From Nymphaea colorata (Eukaryota; Streptophyta; Magnoliopsida; Nymphaeales; Nymphaeaceae), in contig NC_045142.1 of the NCBI RefSeq assembly GCF_008831285.2, forward strand, positions 6,367,608-6,431,607: a stretch of 64,000 bases of DNA. Reading direction: 5' to 3'. Under the pieces are notes generated by a model. The model saw nothing but the letters and a program-made list of their open reading frames with translations. It was not told the DNA's origin and did no database searches. How positions within the stretch are numbered: position 1 is the first letter of the stretch; every line of letters starts with the position of its first letter. Shown piece after piece: positions 24,210-36,709 of this stretch. Position numbers and translations under genes: made by a program.

Positions 24210-24828
24210 GACACTCACTCACTCTCTTTTCTCTTTATTTATGTCCTCCCTTTCTCTCTTAAATTTTCGGGGAGTTGTGTTGCTTATTTAAACGACTCTG
24301 GATCAACTTAAAGTTACCTATTTCCTGATACTAGTTTAATAATAAAAATAAGGGGCAGCATCGGGGCAGATTAAGTGGTGGCATAAAAGATTAATTAGAG
24401 TTCTTTTTCTTTTCTAAAAAGAGTTTTCTGTGACCCAAGACATGCTTTTTATGTTGATAGCGTGTCAACTTAAAATTGCATTATTTTGTTCAATATTAAC
24501 CAAACTGAGTGAGGCCTTTCGGGGATTTCGAGCACAAGATGGTGGAAGCTATGTCTATCCATGAGAAGCGTGACTGGGTAATTAGACAAACTTGCTTCAT
24601 GCATTCGTAGTTGGAAGCCTATCAAATCTATGTCAGGATTTGGCTGTGACTTGGATAAATGTGATGCATGAAAATTGATCTAATTTTTTGTGGGCAGTTT
24701 CAACTTTTAAGAGAAACTGTTTATACATAGTAAAATGGAATATCAAGAACCATTCCTAGTTTGCAAAGAAGCGCCATACCACCTTACGGAGTTGTCCTAA
24801 AATCCGCTTCCCATTTCTATAAACATTA

Positions 24829-25530
24829 GAGTGAATGTGAAAGCTTGCTTTTGAACCCCGTTTAATCATACATGAGTACCAATGCATGCCGCTAAAAATT
24901 CTTAACAATGTCGTGATTGAATGATTGTAAACTTGGTTTTGTCAAAAACTCAATTTCAATAAAAATTATATTTCCAAAATGGAGAGAATAATTATAAATT
25001 AGAAGTAATTAAGCCAAAAATATATTTTTTATTTTTCTATTGTTGTGTTCACATTATCTGTCATTTTCTGGATTGACCATTTCTCTCTAGTAGCTTGTAA
25101 GTTATGGCATATTCTAAATCTTTCCTGTGTTTGGTTTACGGTAAATTTCTGTTTGAGATGAGAAATAATCTAAATGCAAGAAGTGGAAGGGTTAGAACAC
25201 ATGATTTCACTTACAGCACACACGCATCGAGGCTGAGAATTTATGCTTTGGGACCAGAACCCATAAATTGTTTGTCCTAGCTCAAAATGACTTAAATGCC
25301 TTAAAAAGAGACCGATTAATGTGGGAAAAAATGAAATGATGGGGATGATTACTTTACAAAATAATTAAAAAACCCTCTTCTATTCACCAAGTTGGCAACA
25401 ACCGTATTTCTCTATGGTGACACTCTTTCATGTACTGTTTCTTGTATAAGTATGAATGTGTTGTTGAAGAGAGAGACATTCGTAGAAGTGTAAACTCATT
25501 TGATCTTGTACTCAAGATAGAGTACTTTTT
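24829..25530 (-). repeat. U-arm repeat, inverted copy (block 1)
   Basis: Reverse complement of 27,025-27,850 over most of its length. Shared landmarks include a phrase near ATTTCTCTATGGTG on this side pairing with CATCACAGAGAAATG on the other. Together the arms bracket about 1.5 kb. Confidence 0.75.
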
Positions 25531-25539
25531 ATTTGCTTT

Positions 25540-27020
25540 GATAGTGAAAGTAACATGTTGCCACTAGCTGAAAATCCGACATTTTTAGTATTTAAAGTAA
25601 ATATATCAGTGCGTTCATATGCTGAGAGACATGGATGCTGGCTTCAAAGTCCATACAATAGCTAGTCCTGCCAAGGTTACATAAAGTTAAATCCAACAAT
25701 GAAAAGGAAATAGAAAAAGATCCACCGCCAACAAAAAGGAAAAATGATCTGAACAATCAAACTAATCATTAGAGACTTGAATGTGACCTCAACATAAAGG
25801 AGAAGTTCCCAAGCCCAATGAACAACGTAGAGTTGTTTTAAAAATCCTTGAACTAGTTCAGGAGCTCTTTTTCCCTGCAGTTACCATGTCCCTTTGAGGG
25901 CCACGTTCATCATTAAAACATTTGAAACTGTTAAAAATTCTCATGAGAACTCTAAGGCAGCATTGCTATTGGCTTAGAATACCATGCTGATATTGGCATC
26001 AGAGCAAGGCACAGTCGGAAAAGGGCAGAGCTCTTTAGTATATCTAGCAAACTTGGCTCTCTCTTCCTGCATCCAAGATAATAAGAATATCACATTAATT
26101 GGTAACTTTCGTATTTTGTACCACCCACATAGAATAAGAAAATTTCGGTTGACTGCTGGAATCATAGTTTCATGGAATGCATACACAATTCAGGTGTTCC
26201 AGCATGTGTATGTTTGGAAACTAACAGAGCTAAAAGACAATGTCTGCTCGTGGTTATAAATTAACTTGTAATAAAGAAGTTTGTTCAGTAATATTCTTTT
26301 TCTTGCTTTCTTTACTTTTTTTCTTGGAGTTTTGTTGGGAGGAAACCGCCTGATTGAGCGACTTTTTTGGCTGGCACTGGGCATAAAATTTCGCCGAATC
26401 CAATATTCAAATACTGCTCCTATGGTCTTGATATGCAACGGCATTAGTAAAGGGAGGTATTATTAAGATTTAAATCAATGACTGGCCACTTATCAACCAC
26501 TAGCCCAATACATCTTTCTGGGCAAGTCTGCTCAGTGTTCTGGTTCGGGCTTGGGAACATATTTTACATCTCAACCTAGCGTTGATTCTTATTGTCTCGC
26601 TGTAGAATGATATGGAACTGCCATTGACTTAATTGAAAATTAGTGTATCATTTTTCATTTTTCCCTAAGGGACCGGATGGGCTTGGGTCTATGGTACCAG
26701 TTGTTCCTTCATTTCATTGCCCTCCCTGGAATGGGTCGGTGCCCCTTGGCCAAAGTGCAGATTTCAAACCTATCATGGAAACCACAAAAGCAACATATAA
26801 AAGGAAAAACTTCCTTATCCCTTTGAATTTCAAAGCCTTATCCCTTTGAATTTCAAAGCCCTCTTCTTTGGAACAAATATACAAGTTTTTAATGTTTCGA
26901 AAAGTACTTCTATTGAAGTAACTCTCATGCAAAAAGCGTAGCATTGATCAATTTAGTTTAAATACTAAAAGATGATCAGATTTTCAACTAGTTACCTTCT
27001 CCTTCACATAATACTATCAC
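25540..27020. other. Insert between U arms; gene-fragment-like pieces
   Basis: On the minus strand an acceptor-like TTGGATGCAG precedes a short frame EERAKFARYTKELCPFP that ends at a stop near 25,974. The block 2 copy (near 55,330-55,430) is disrupted. A plus frame at 26,643-26,849 (MVPVVPSFHCPPWNGSVPLG visible) is partly shared with 56,102-56,344. I recognise neither. A 23-bp phrase is duplicated at about 26,815-26,860 only in this block. Confidence 0.35.
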
Positions 27021-27024
27021 TATT

Positions 27025-27850
27025 GAGGCAAATGAAAATGACTATCTTGAGTACCAAATCAAATTGAGTTTAAACTTCTAGCGGACTGACTCTCTCTCTC
27101 AGTCTTTCTCTCTCAAGTACACAACAATCATATGGATAGTAAAAACACAAGAAAGTCTACCATCACAGAGAAATGCAATGGTTGCCAAGTTATTGAACAA
27201 AAGGAGTAATTCAATTATTATAGAAAGGGGTATTTTAGTCATTTTGATAAATAAACATCCCCACCAGTCTATTTTTGCCCTTATAAGTGGATATCTTTTA
27301 TCAATTAGAATGGCATTTGGGGCAAAGACAAACATATCGCATGTCATAGCTAGCTTCAATATATAACTCTGAACATCAAGTCGAGTATGTTGAAATTGAA
27401 ATTACATGTTTAAGCCCTTTCACTTCTTGCATTTGTGTTCAGTCATAATTCCAAATGTAAATTGAACTGAAAACCATATACAATAAAGCTTCTATATATA
27501 TCATAAACTTACAAGCTACAAGAAAAGTATTGGTCAATCCAGAAAATAGAAAATAATGTGAAATATAATATAAAAAAATAAAAACGTACTATATTTTTAG
27601 CTTAATTACTTGTCATTTGTTAATATTCAGTTCCATTTGGAAATATCATTTGATCAAAATTGAGTTTTTTGACAAAACCAACTTTTGACGGTCACCCACA
27701 ACACACCTTAAACAACATTTTGTCTTTAAAGTACCATCTTAAGGTGTCATTTAATCATGCCCTTGAGAATTTTTAGCAACATTTGGAGCTACGTCTGATT
27801 AAACATGGTTCAAGTTCAAGCTTTAAATACGTACTCACTTTAATGTTTAT
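27025..27850 (+). repeat. U-arm repeat, direct copy (block 1)
   Basis: Partner of 24,829-25,530. Related copies in the same orientation lie at about 37,440-37,870, 40,540-40,880, 56,430-57,290 and 63,000-63,400; inverted copies lie at 33,290-34,010 and 54,240-54,860. Confidence 0.75.
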
Positions 27851-30353
27851 GTAAATGAGAAGCGAGTTTCAGGACAACTATGCAAGGCGGTATGCTACTT
27901 CTTCACTGAAAAGATAAAGGGTTTAGATCTTTCATTTTTTAATGTTTAAGCTATCAGTCTTGGAAGTTGAAATTTCCCACACAAAAAAGGATCAAATTCC
28001 CATTTATCATTCATCCTAGTTGCAGCTATACCCTAACGTAGATTTGATACTTTTCTAACTCCAAACACATGGAGCGAGTAGGTCTGATTACCTAGTCATG
28101 CTTTTACTTAGTCACAATTATTACGTGGACGGACATTTCTTCCACCATCTTGTGCTTGAATTCCCAAAGAAACACCATTTAATTTGGCTAATATGGTAAA
28201 GACGGAATTTTGATACTTGTGTATCGTTTCAGGAAGTACATATCAAGGATATTAATGAGGAAAGAACTATTTACTCAAAATAACCTATAAGAAATGAAAT
28301 TTTACACTTAATTTACCACCAGCACATAATAAATTAGAGTAATCAATAATGGATAAATATATTATAGCATTTGTCCCAAAAAGTCAAATGCACATTGTAG
28401 GAATCGGGTTGAGAGTCACATTGGGTTCTAAATCACATTGGAATCCTAATGGACAAAGTTCTTGGGCTGTTCCATGCAAATTTGTATTCGGAAATCCATT
28501 TTTATGTTTATTATCCAACAGAACTTCAAATATAAAAGTCACACTTGGATCTAACTTAGATTTTAGATTCAGAAGTAGGATTCATGGTCATTAAATTATG
28601 TTTCCCAGAAAAGAATTTGCTTAAAAAGCCAGTATGTAGCATGACTTTCCTTTGAAAATTTAGTTTTGCACCTACCATGGAGAAGAAGTTCTCTCTTCTA
28701 AATAGCTATAAATAAATAGAGAAGACATGCAAAGAGCCAACAAGCCAAATTCCAAGGCCGAAAGTTTGCACTAGAGTTGGGAAAGACCCTAACCGTGCTA
28801 TGCTCCTTGGTGAGAAAGGGCCCCTTGGCCATTTTGTTCGACTTAGTTCAGTTTTGAGTTCAGCTTTAAGGGTTTAGATCATATTTTTTGTTTTGTTTTC
28901 TTTTTTGTTTTTTGTTTTTTTTTTCCAGCCGTCCGTTTCCCTCCACCGTTTCAATTATGTCTTCTGCCGGAGGGATCTAACCGACTGATTTTCTTTTTCT
29001 CCTTATTTCCTCTTTCCCTGTTGGGTCTTCTTCTTCAACCCTCTTCCCTTGTTTCCTCTTCTTCTTCGTCCCTCTTCTTCTGTTTCATTTTGTAATCGCC
29101 CCATCTACCGTCGGCTTCATCTGATGGATGTCAGGTTCTATTTTTTCAGACTTGGTTATTCTATTACTTACTGTATGCATCCCTTTTCACAAATAATGAG
29201 CTTCTTCTACATAAAGCCGACACACTTGCTCCTTAGCATATCAAATGGCAAGTCTTAATGGCATAAAAGAAAGTCATGCATATGATCTTCAGCTAGTTAG
29301 ATCAAAATAAGAGTTGCATATAAGAATAAAAAAGCAATATATAACAGAGCATGCCAAAGCAGCCTGGAGCTTCGGGCATGGGGAGTGGCAGAGCCTCAGC
29401 GTCTTGTTTTTTGGCCAGAATCAGGTGCAAAACTTGTGGAAGCACATTTGAAAACAGGATACAAAATTTTGCATAAGATTCATCTATTGTCTTATTGTGT
29501 TTCTCTTTTCCTTTTAGATCTGGATCGTTCTCTAGTACTGTTTTTGGTGGATCCGGTCTAGTTACTATTGTTCCCAACAAAAACTAGACTCCTAAAATTT
29601 TGGAAAGCTGCATATAATATGTATGTAGATATTATGAAAACTTTTTTGTTAGTCTAACATTTCTTTTCTCAAAAAGGCCTCAAAAAGAGGCTTGATATGT
29701 ATGGCGATGGAGGAACATAAAATTAAGTAGCTATGTCATCTTCAGTATGTGGGGGCAAAGTATATAACTCAATAATTTGAGAGCGACTGAGTTGCTGTTG
29801 TCACTTTTGTGTTATATTCCCACGCAAGTGCTTGTTTGGTACTTGCCTTGTTGTTTGCTTCTTTAATAGAAAATGGCGTAAGCTAGGAAGACTCTTTTTA
29901 GTGACAAGCACGTGTTCGTGTTCGCACAATACGTTATAAAAGTTTCTATTGCATTGGCATCATAAAAGTTCTCTTTAGATTTATGAAGTTATAAACATTT
30001 ACACAATACACATACCTCTGCATTTGCCAAGGAAAATATATAATTGGTATATCTGGAAACGATGTCAACCTGACTGGCGATCCAGTAAAATGTAACTAAT
30101 TTAAACCCATTCAACTTCAAATATATCTACAGAGTGTGAGAGAATACTATATGTTTTAAATAAAGGAAATAAGAGGGGCAATGGAAATTCTTTATTTTTA
30201 TGTAAAATCATTTTACCGAAATTACAACTTGTATCGTTTTATGAATTTTGAAGATGACATGCCGTGTCATACTTTGAATGACAAAGCAATGCTTGTTGGA
30301 ATAGTTGAATGAGAAGTTTATGGGATTTTTTTTTTCTAATAACACAAGAAAAA
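27851..30353. other. Tail of segment C, no intact gene
   Basis: A minus frame at 29,302-29,580 (DPPKTVLENDPDLK visible) is shared, inverted, with 60,337-60,546, and with the minus strand at 57,409-57,762. Its N-terminal side abuts a (TA)n-GCAG acceptor-like sequence, so it may be an exon fragment. I do not recognise it. Pyrimidine-rich DNA at 28,880-29,080 resembles a plant 5' leader but is not tied to a gene. Confidence 0.4.
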
Positions 30354-31869
30354 TGTTAATGACGTTTTGTAAACGGGTTGGGTTGGCCGAGCCCGGCTTG
30401 ATGCCTGATTAAAATATCATTATTCAAAAATTTTATAAAATACAAGTACATTTACACGTAAGTTTTTAAATATATTTTTTAAAGGGGGCGAAGGCCCATG
30501 AGAGCTCCCCTTAACTCCGCCCCTTGTTTTGCTTTTTTTTTTTTTTTATTGGAAATTGTATGTCCCTGCCATATGTGGTCATAAGTGAAACGATATTTTT
30601 TAAAATCTCTCGCTCGTTAACTCTTCTCTTGCTTTGATGCAAAACCACCACGTTAATGGCACTGTTCCATCGGAGTTTTGGCGTCAGCTGCCACGCGCTT
30701 GCGTTCTTTTCGCCGGTCATGGCTCCAGAACTCAGCGGCAGTTTGGCTAGTTTCTCACGGTTTCGCTTGTGTGGACAATTGCCCATACTCAACCACACAA
30801 TTTAGTTAAATGTCCAGTAGTTATTTGCTTATTTACATGAGGCTTTAACCGTAGATTTTTTGAAAGGTGACCCTTACTCACAAACTTTTGGCTCTGCCAC
30901 AGCCTTCTATTGTCGTCCCGTGTTTGCAGTGCCTTCAATCGTCATAAAGGACGAATTTTGCTGCATTTTGTTCACCGTATCTTAGGATGCAAGTCGCTCA
31001 CTTTTTTAGAGTAATCTACAAGCTTGAATCTATAACATCTTTGGCATTTCGCACTTTAAAAAATTGAAGTGATGTATGTTAAGAGCTTGTTCGATTGGAG
31101 GAACATTGGCTTTTTCACAATACTATCGCTCTCGCTGCTGAAGGTGGGGCGCGACCTCTTTTTCCACTTCATACATACAGAATGCATGATGAATCTATTC
31201 TAAAGAAACATTTTTATATGCATTCCTCTCACTTCACATCTCACAATGAACAATGGGTCTACAGTCATATTCTAGTCTTCAGTTCTCTGGGTAAAGCATC
31301 AATTTTTAGGGAATAATCTCAAGAGATTTATAAAGGGGTGGTTTTAGTGATTGGTTATCCTGTTCCCAGTATTTTTGAAGCTAAAACTTAAGCTACCATG
31401 GGTTTGGTTTGGTCTGGACATTACATTTGTATCAAAGCTGGTTCAATACTTAGACCTGAGGTCCATATATGTAGACACATATACCTTAATGGGGCACTTT
31501 GTTTGTCCTTCTAAGTGAGTACGATCCCAAGGACCGTCGGATTTAGTTTGCTTTACATTACAAGTCACCGTTGGGAGCCTCGATCTTCTTAGAAAGGTAA
31601 AATTTTCACATTTTCACCTTTGTCCTTATGGGAGGGTATCCTTAATTTTCTCACGTGAGGGTATTTTTTGCACCGGCGACAACGTGATTCGTCAATGGAG
31701 AGTGACAACAGTCCAGTGATGTGATGAAATGACGCCAGTCATGCGCCTTGAATCCCTGTAGTGGTTTTTTCTTTTTTCTTGGTGGGGATTTTATCTTTCT
31801 CTGATGGTTTTTAAGGTCAGCAAGAGAAGTCCAAGCAATTCTGCTTGTAATTCAATTCTATAAAAACTA
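30354..31869. other. Intergenic stretch, no gene
   Basis: Contains a T run at 30,531-30,547. A minus frame at 30,511-30,798 (95 codons) has balanced composition but no recognised motif. At 31,430 GTATCAAAGCTGG resembles a retrotransposon priming site, but it lacks an LTR beside it. Confidence 0.45.
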
Positions 31870-32515
31870 ATTTTGATTTGCATTGGCAAAATGATCAATT
31901 CCACATATAGTCTGACCCTAGTGCGTCAGTTCTTTTGCTTCAATTGCTAACTGGTTGTCAATTGTTTTTTCTGTAAAGCAATATAATGTGGCCCTTCCTC
32001 CTGCCATTTTTGCTGAACTTTATCTTGTCTGTAAAGCAATATAAATGTTCTTTCTCCAACCTTTGCAGAAGCACCAGCCTAGTGGTATATTGGACATTGC
32101 AAACACACTAAATGTTTGTTGTCTTGTTTCTCTTTTATATTTCCAATAATCCAACAGATATTCAGTTATTTGCATCACCATTTACTGCTTCAGCATATGG
32201 TGGATGTTGTTTGTTTGTGAAACTATTAACTAGTTTTATTGTTGGATTGTTCAAAATAAACAACCTAAGTCAAAGATAATACAAGCAATTCTCACGTTTA
32301 CTTAACTGTACCATAACATTGGCCAGTTATAAGATTTAAAATGTTGTGCCATTCTTTGTTCAGTATCCGTTTTATACTGACATTATTTTGACAGTTGCAT
32401 TGCGTGATGAAGCATAGTCACCTTTTGGTTCAAATGAGGCTGCAGGCCTAGCTGATTTCTGGGAAGAAGAATTTGAAGAACTACATGCAAATTATATGAG
32501 ACAGAGGTATGTATG
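31870..32515 (+). pseudogene. Unrecognised multi-exon gene fragment (E), copy 1
   Basis: Plus-strand exon-like pieces: SVKQYNVALPPAIFAELYLV (about 31,970-32,030), a TTTGCAG acceptor at 32,062-32,068 before KHQPSGILDIANTL, and 32,393-32,513 with SPFGSNEAAGLADFWEEEFE ending at a good donor, AGAG|GTATGT. The first piece is a membrane-like helix. A TAG replaces a sense codon just before SPFGSNEA, and the first exon runs into a stop after a deletion, so this copy is dead. Two minus-strand copies (37,868-39,066 and 61,085-61,928) preserve other parts. I cannot name the family. Comparison of copies shows intron/exon structure typical of a host gene, not a transposon gene. Confidence 0.5.
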
Positions 32516-32599
32516 TTGTTTAGTTTGACATGGCTTCTTGATTGTCATAGCTTTACATAGTGTCTTCATTGTCATATATTTGGCGATGAATTAAGAGAA

Positions 32600-34010
32600 G
32601 CCACCTGAGATCACTTTACTCTGGGTTTCATATATATATATATATCCATTATTGGTTACTCCAATTTATTATGTGTAGGTAATTTTACGTATAAATTTCA
32701 CTTCTTATAGATTATTTTGAGTATATAGTTCTTTATTCTTTAATATCCATGATATATGCTTCTTGAAAATATATACAAGTGCAAAACCTTCATGTTTACC
32801 ACAGAAAACAAAGATTTGAAACTCTGAGCTCGCACTCGCAGACACACGCACTCTCTATCTTCTCTTTTTCTCCTGGATTTTCGGAAAATTTCACTCTTTA
32901 TTAAATGACAGTATTTCATATTTAAATTGTACCAATTTTCTAATATGTCTAATAATAAAGGGCAGTGGCGGGCAAAGTGTTGTCATAATATCTTATATAT
33001 ATATATCAGAGTTTTGAATGGCTCAAGTCATGCATTTTATATTGTCATCATACCGACTTAAAAATAGATCATTTTGCTCAAGGTCAACCAAACTAAATGG
33101 TGCCCATTTGGAAATTCGAACATAAGATGGTGAAAGAAAGGTCCCTCCACGCGCTAATTGTGACTCAGCAAAAAGCATAACTAGGTAATTGAACCTACTC
33201 TCGTTGCATGTGGTTGGAGTTGGAAAACAGACAAATCTGCATTAGAATTTGGCTGCAACTTGAATATCTCTAAACATTAGTTGTCCTGAAACTTGCTTCT
33301 CCTTTCTACAAACATTAGAGAGTGAGTATCTAAAGCTTGCACTTGAGGCCCATTAAATTAGACAGAAGTCCAAATGCTGCTAAAAATTCTCGTGGGCATG
33401 ATTGAAAGACACCTTAAGACGGCGCTTTGGAGGCAAAATATGGTTTAAGGTGTGTTTGGGATGACGTCCAAAAGTTGGTTTTGGATTGACCAATACTTTC
33501 ATATGGCTGGTAAGTTTATGAAATATATAGAAGCTTTCTTGTGTATGGTTTCAGTGAAATTTCTATTTGAAATTAGGACTAAACAAAAATGCATGAAGTG
33601 AAAGAGCTAAAATACATAATTCTAATTTCAGCATACTCGACTTCATGCTCAAAGTGATATGTTGGGTCTAGAACATGCGAGTTGTTTGTCTTAGCCGAAA
33701 ATGCGCATCTGATTTAATAAAGAGAAGCCCACTTATACGGCAAAAATGGAAGGAAGGGTATGCTTATTTGTCAAAATGACTAAAATACTCCCTTTTTATA
33801 ATAATTGAAACACTGCTTTGCACTCAGCAACTTGGCCACCATTGCATTTCTCTATGGTGGTAAGCTTTCTTCTTTTTCTACTATCTATATGAATGTGTAG
33901 TTAAAGAGAGAGGGGGGACGGAGAGCGAGAGAGAGTGAGACGGTCGGAGAGTAGTTCGGTAAACTCATTTGATTTAGCGCTCAAGATAGTCATTTTTTAT
34001 TGAAAGGATA
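32600..34010. repeat. Diverged copy of 24.2-25.5 kb lacking the CACTA element
   Basis: Parallels 24,240-25,530 and 53,580-54,860. Around 32,765-32,860 it appears to join sequence similar to the left flank (44,470-44,549) and the right flank (from 53,551) of the block 2 CACTA element with nothing between, consistent with a pre-insertion site. Confidence 0.55.
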
Positions 34011-34319
34011 GACTGGTGTTTGAGAGGTCAATCGCCGGGGTTGTTGAAGGTGAATTTGTGATGCTCGGTGTACCTAGAAATTCGAAATTCTTGGAAAAAG
34101 AACTAATGGTCCACCCTTTATTAAAATTGTACTCCCTATCTAATTCCACATAAACTAAAGGCCGTCAGCCATGTAGATTGTTCTCTCACATCTGATTAGG
34201 CATGTAAGTTCCAGGTTTTGATCGAACAAAATGCCTGTTTCGGTAGTTTGAATGCATGTTCTAAAGGAAGATGCACTTTACATTTGATATCTATGCATAT
34301 TAATCTAAATGTAAGCAAC

Positions 34320-34838
34320 CCATTGTCTGATCTTCCTACCTACCTGTGTTCTATTCCCTGGACATTCTTTCTTGACCGTTCTTCTCTTTTCCCAATTTTT
34401 CTAATTTCCCCAATGATTTAGTCGGAGGCGTTAGGAAATTGACAAATAAAATGATGCTCCACCTTGATGTGGAACTGAGGAAAACAATTTTTCTCTTAAG
34501 GGTGAACTTCTCTTTGTCTTCATTTGCATCGCGCTCCTTATTAAATTTAATTTCTCCAAGCACCAAACCTTTTAAATATAGGCTGCACTGACGACTCTAA
34601 CTTGATCAGCTACTAATTAGTTCATGAGATGTTGGGGGCACTCGAACAACGACTGAACTTTCTCAATTTAATATATATTACTCAAAATCATCATTCAATT
34701 TAAACATAAGTAACATTTGGCTTTGAACTCTAACAGGAAAACAGAAAAATAAGCATGTTATAATTAACTATTGGTTGGCCTTGAAAGGCTATCAGCACTC
34801 CCTAAAAGGTTTTAAACCCCACACAAATCCAGGTACAA
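34320..34838. other. Spacer with a third copy of the TATA-box region
   Basis: Mostly unique sequence. At 34,548-34,605 it holds a diverged copy of the promoter-like phrase (CCTTTTAAATATAGG) also found at 35,411 and 36,695. From 34,605 it becomes segment D, matching 58,668 onward. Confidence 0.55.
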
Positions 34839-35158
34839 TCAGTGTGCGCTCAATCCGTTGGCTTCTTCCTCCTCAAACCGAGTAGTTGGCATCTCTATCA
34901 CCATCACACCATCACCGCTAGCTCCTCCATGACCATCAGCTCCTCGATCTTCATTATCATCTTTAAGCAACAACAAAAGTCAGAACCAATAAAAAGAATT
35001 CCATGAATGAGGTCAAGCATGTTGCAGGTCGTGGGTTCCAGAAAAAGAGAGAAAGAGGGTACTTTACCTTATGGTGCGTTGCAGATGAAGCACACAACCA
35101 TGAAGATGATGGTGGCGCAGCAAAGGGTCAGGAGGACAACAAGTACGAGGGGACCCAT
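34839..35158 (-). pseudogene. Small two-exon membrane protein, copy 2 (premature stop)
   Basis: Exon 1 is 35,158-35,068: ATG, then MGPLVLVVLLTLCCATIIFM and VVCFICNAP, a single hydrophobic segment of about 23 residues. Codon 30 is TAA (35,071-35,069) where other copies have TAC, so translation ends at the splice junction. The 107-bp intron (35,067-34,961) starts GTAAAG and ends TTAAAG, identical in length to copy 4. Exon 2 (34,960-34,839) remains open in frame: DDNEDRGADGHGGASGDG, MVIEMPTT, then an acidic run, ending at TGA sooner than copy 4 because a stretch is deleted. Either this encodes only the 29-residue membrane peptide, or it is a pseudogene. Confidence 0.5.
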
Positions 35159-35410
35159 ATGTGTACAACGTCTGGTTGGAGTAGTTGGAGTACTTTACGG
35201 ATATCCAAAGTAAAATGAGGTGTTGAGATTAACAAACATCTGATGGGCATAAAATTCTTTGAAAACAATCAAAGAAGAAAACATTCGCACGCTAAAACAT
35301 GAAGTAAAAAAGAGACGAATCGCCCAAAGTAGCTTAGGTATATACGGAGTACCTTTTTGTCTAATCAGCTGCTTGATCACCTTATTAGTTTAGTTTATCC
35401 AAGAACCAAA

Positions 35411-35425
35411 CCCTTTAAATATAGG
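35411..35425 (+). promoter_or_regulatory. TATA-like box, left arm, pointing into the palindrome
   Basis: CCCTTTAAATATAGG, conserved in four places (also 34,566, 36,695 complement and 59,928 complement). By comparison with copy 4, transcription would start about 30 bp downstream and run into the left arm. The motif is nearly symmetrical, so direction is inferred from context. Confidence 0.35.
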
Positions 35426-36006
35426 CCACTCCGACGGCTCTAACTTGATCCCCCGACACTCCTTTCTTACAAGGCCTCCATTTGATACCTTCACTTCACT
35501 CGCTGCAGATGCTGCACGCTTGAGTAGGTAACCCTTCCTCTCCCTCTCCCTCTCTCTCTCTCTTGTCATGCTTTGCCTTCATTACAAAGCAATTCTCTCT
35601 TCCTCTATTCTTCTTTTTTCAACGAAGACTGATGGTTCTATCCCTCTAAGGAGGTCGTTCTTCAGAAGTAAATTGCTGTGGCGTCACAATTTTATTCTGT
35701 GATTTTGTTGAGCACCCGACGTGAGACAACAGAGAAACCTGTCCTGGTTCGGCCAGACTCCTCCCAAAGTTCGCCAAATTATGGGGAGCTTTTCAAGCGA
35801 TTTCAAGAACCAAGGCAGCTGAAGCGGAAATCAGTCTTTTGTTGGGTTCCGTATATACCTAAGCTAGTTTGGGCGATTCATCCCTTTTTTACTTCATGTT
35901 TTAGCGAGCGAATGTTTTCTTCTTTGATTGTTTTCAAATAATTTTATGCCCATCAGATGTTTATTAATCTCAACACCTCATTTTGCTTTGGATATTCGTA
36001 AAGTAC

Positions 36007-36097
36007 CGTATGATGTGTTGCAGAGGAAGCACACAACCATGAAGATGATGGTGACGCAGCAAACGGTCAGGAGGACAACAAGCACCAGGGGACCCAT
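36007..36097 (-). pseudogene. Small membrane protein, copy 3: exon 1 only
   Basis: ATG at 36,097. The 91-nt exon encodes MGPLVLVVLLTVCCVTIIFM followed by VVCFLCNTSY and ends CATACG at 36,007, the same phase-1 boundary as the other copies. Immediately beyond, at 36,006, the sequence switches into the left arm of the palindrome: the donor GT is formed by GTACTT of the inverted arm, and intron and exon 2 are absent. Upstream, the right arm supplies the normal 5' region. It therefore has a promoter and first exon but no tail. A transcript reading through would fold back on itself. Confidence 0.6.
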
Positions 36098-36694
36098 ATG
36101 TGTAGAACGTCTGGTTGGAGTAGTCGGAGTACTTTACGGATATCCACAGCAAAATGAGGTGTTGAGATTAACAAACATCTGATGGGCATAAAATTCTTTG
36201 AAAACAATCAAAGAAGAAAACATTCGCACGCTAAAACATGAAGTAAAAAAGGGACGAATCGCCCAAACTAGCTTAGGTATATACGGAACCCAACAAAAGA
36301 CAGATTTCCGCTTCAGCTGCCTTGGTTTTTGAAATCGCCTGAAAAGCTCCGCATAATTTGGCGAACTTTAGGAGTCTGGCCGACCCAGGACAGGTTTCTC
36401 TGTTGTCTCACGTCGGGTGCTCAACAAAATCACAGAATAAAATTGTGACGCCACAGCAGTTTACGGCTGAAGAACGACCTCCTTAGAGAGATAGAACCTT
36501 CAGTCTTCGTTGAAAAAAGAAGAATAGAGGAAGAGAGAACTGCTTTGTAATGAACGCAAAGCATGACAAGCGAGAGAGAGAGGAAGGGTTACCTACTCAA
36601 GCGTGCAGCATCTGCAGCGAGTGAAGTGAAGGTATCAAATGGAGGCCTTGTAAGAAAGGAGTGTCGGGGGATCAAGTTAGAGCAGTCAGTGTGG

Positions 36695-36709
36695 CCTATA
36701 TTTAAAGGG
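36695..36709 (-). promoter_or_regulatory. TATA-like box, right arm, pointing into the palindrome
   Basis: Complement of CCTATATTTAAAGGG, the mirror image of the box at 35,411. On the minus strand it faces copy 3 exon 1, about 600 bp away, in the same arrangement as the box at 59,928-59,942 upstream of copy 4. Confidence 0.35.

Larger units (their letters stand above)
21840..30353. repeat. Segmental duplication C, copy 1
   Basis: Matches 46,515-58,468 collinearly, apart from the copia element (47,801-52,509) present only there and the segment 28,034-29,468 missing there. Identity is about 90% by eye. Part of the missing piece (28,845-29,470) reappears inverted at 60,464-61,003. Confidence 0.85.

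Noticed and set aside
31420-31450. Retrotransposon primer-binding site (GTATCAAAGCTGG)
   Set aside because: No LTR border beside it and no coding downstream.
34698-34760. CRISPR-like or origin-like structures in repeats of segment D
   Set aside because: Repeats are not regularly spaced with unique spacers, and the DNA is plant nuclear. No array found anywhere in the window.
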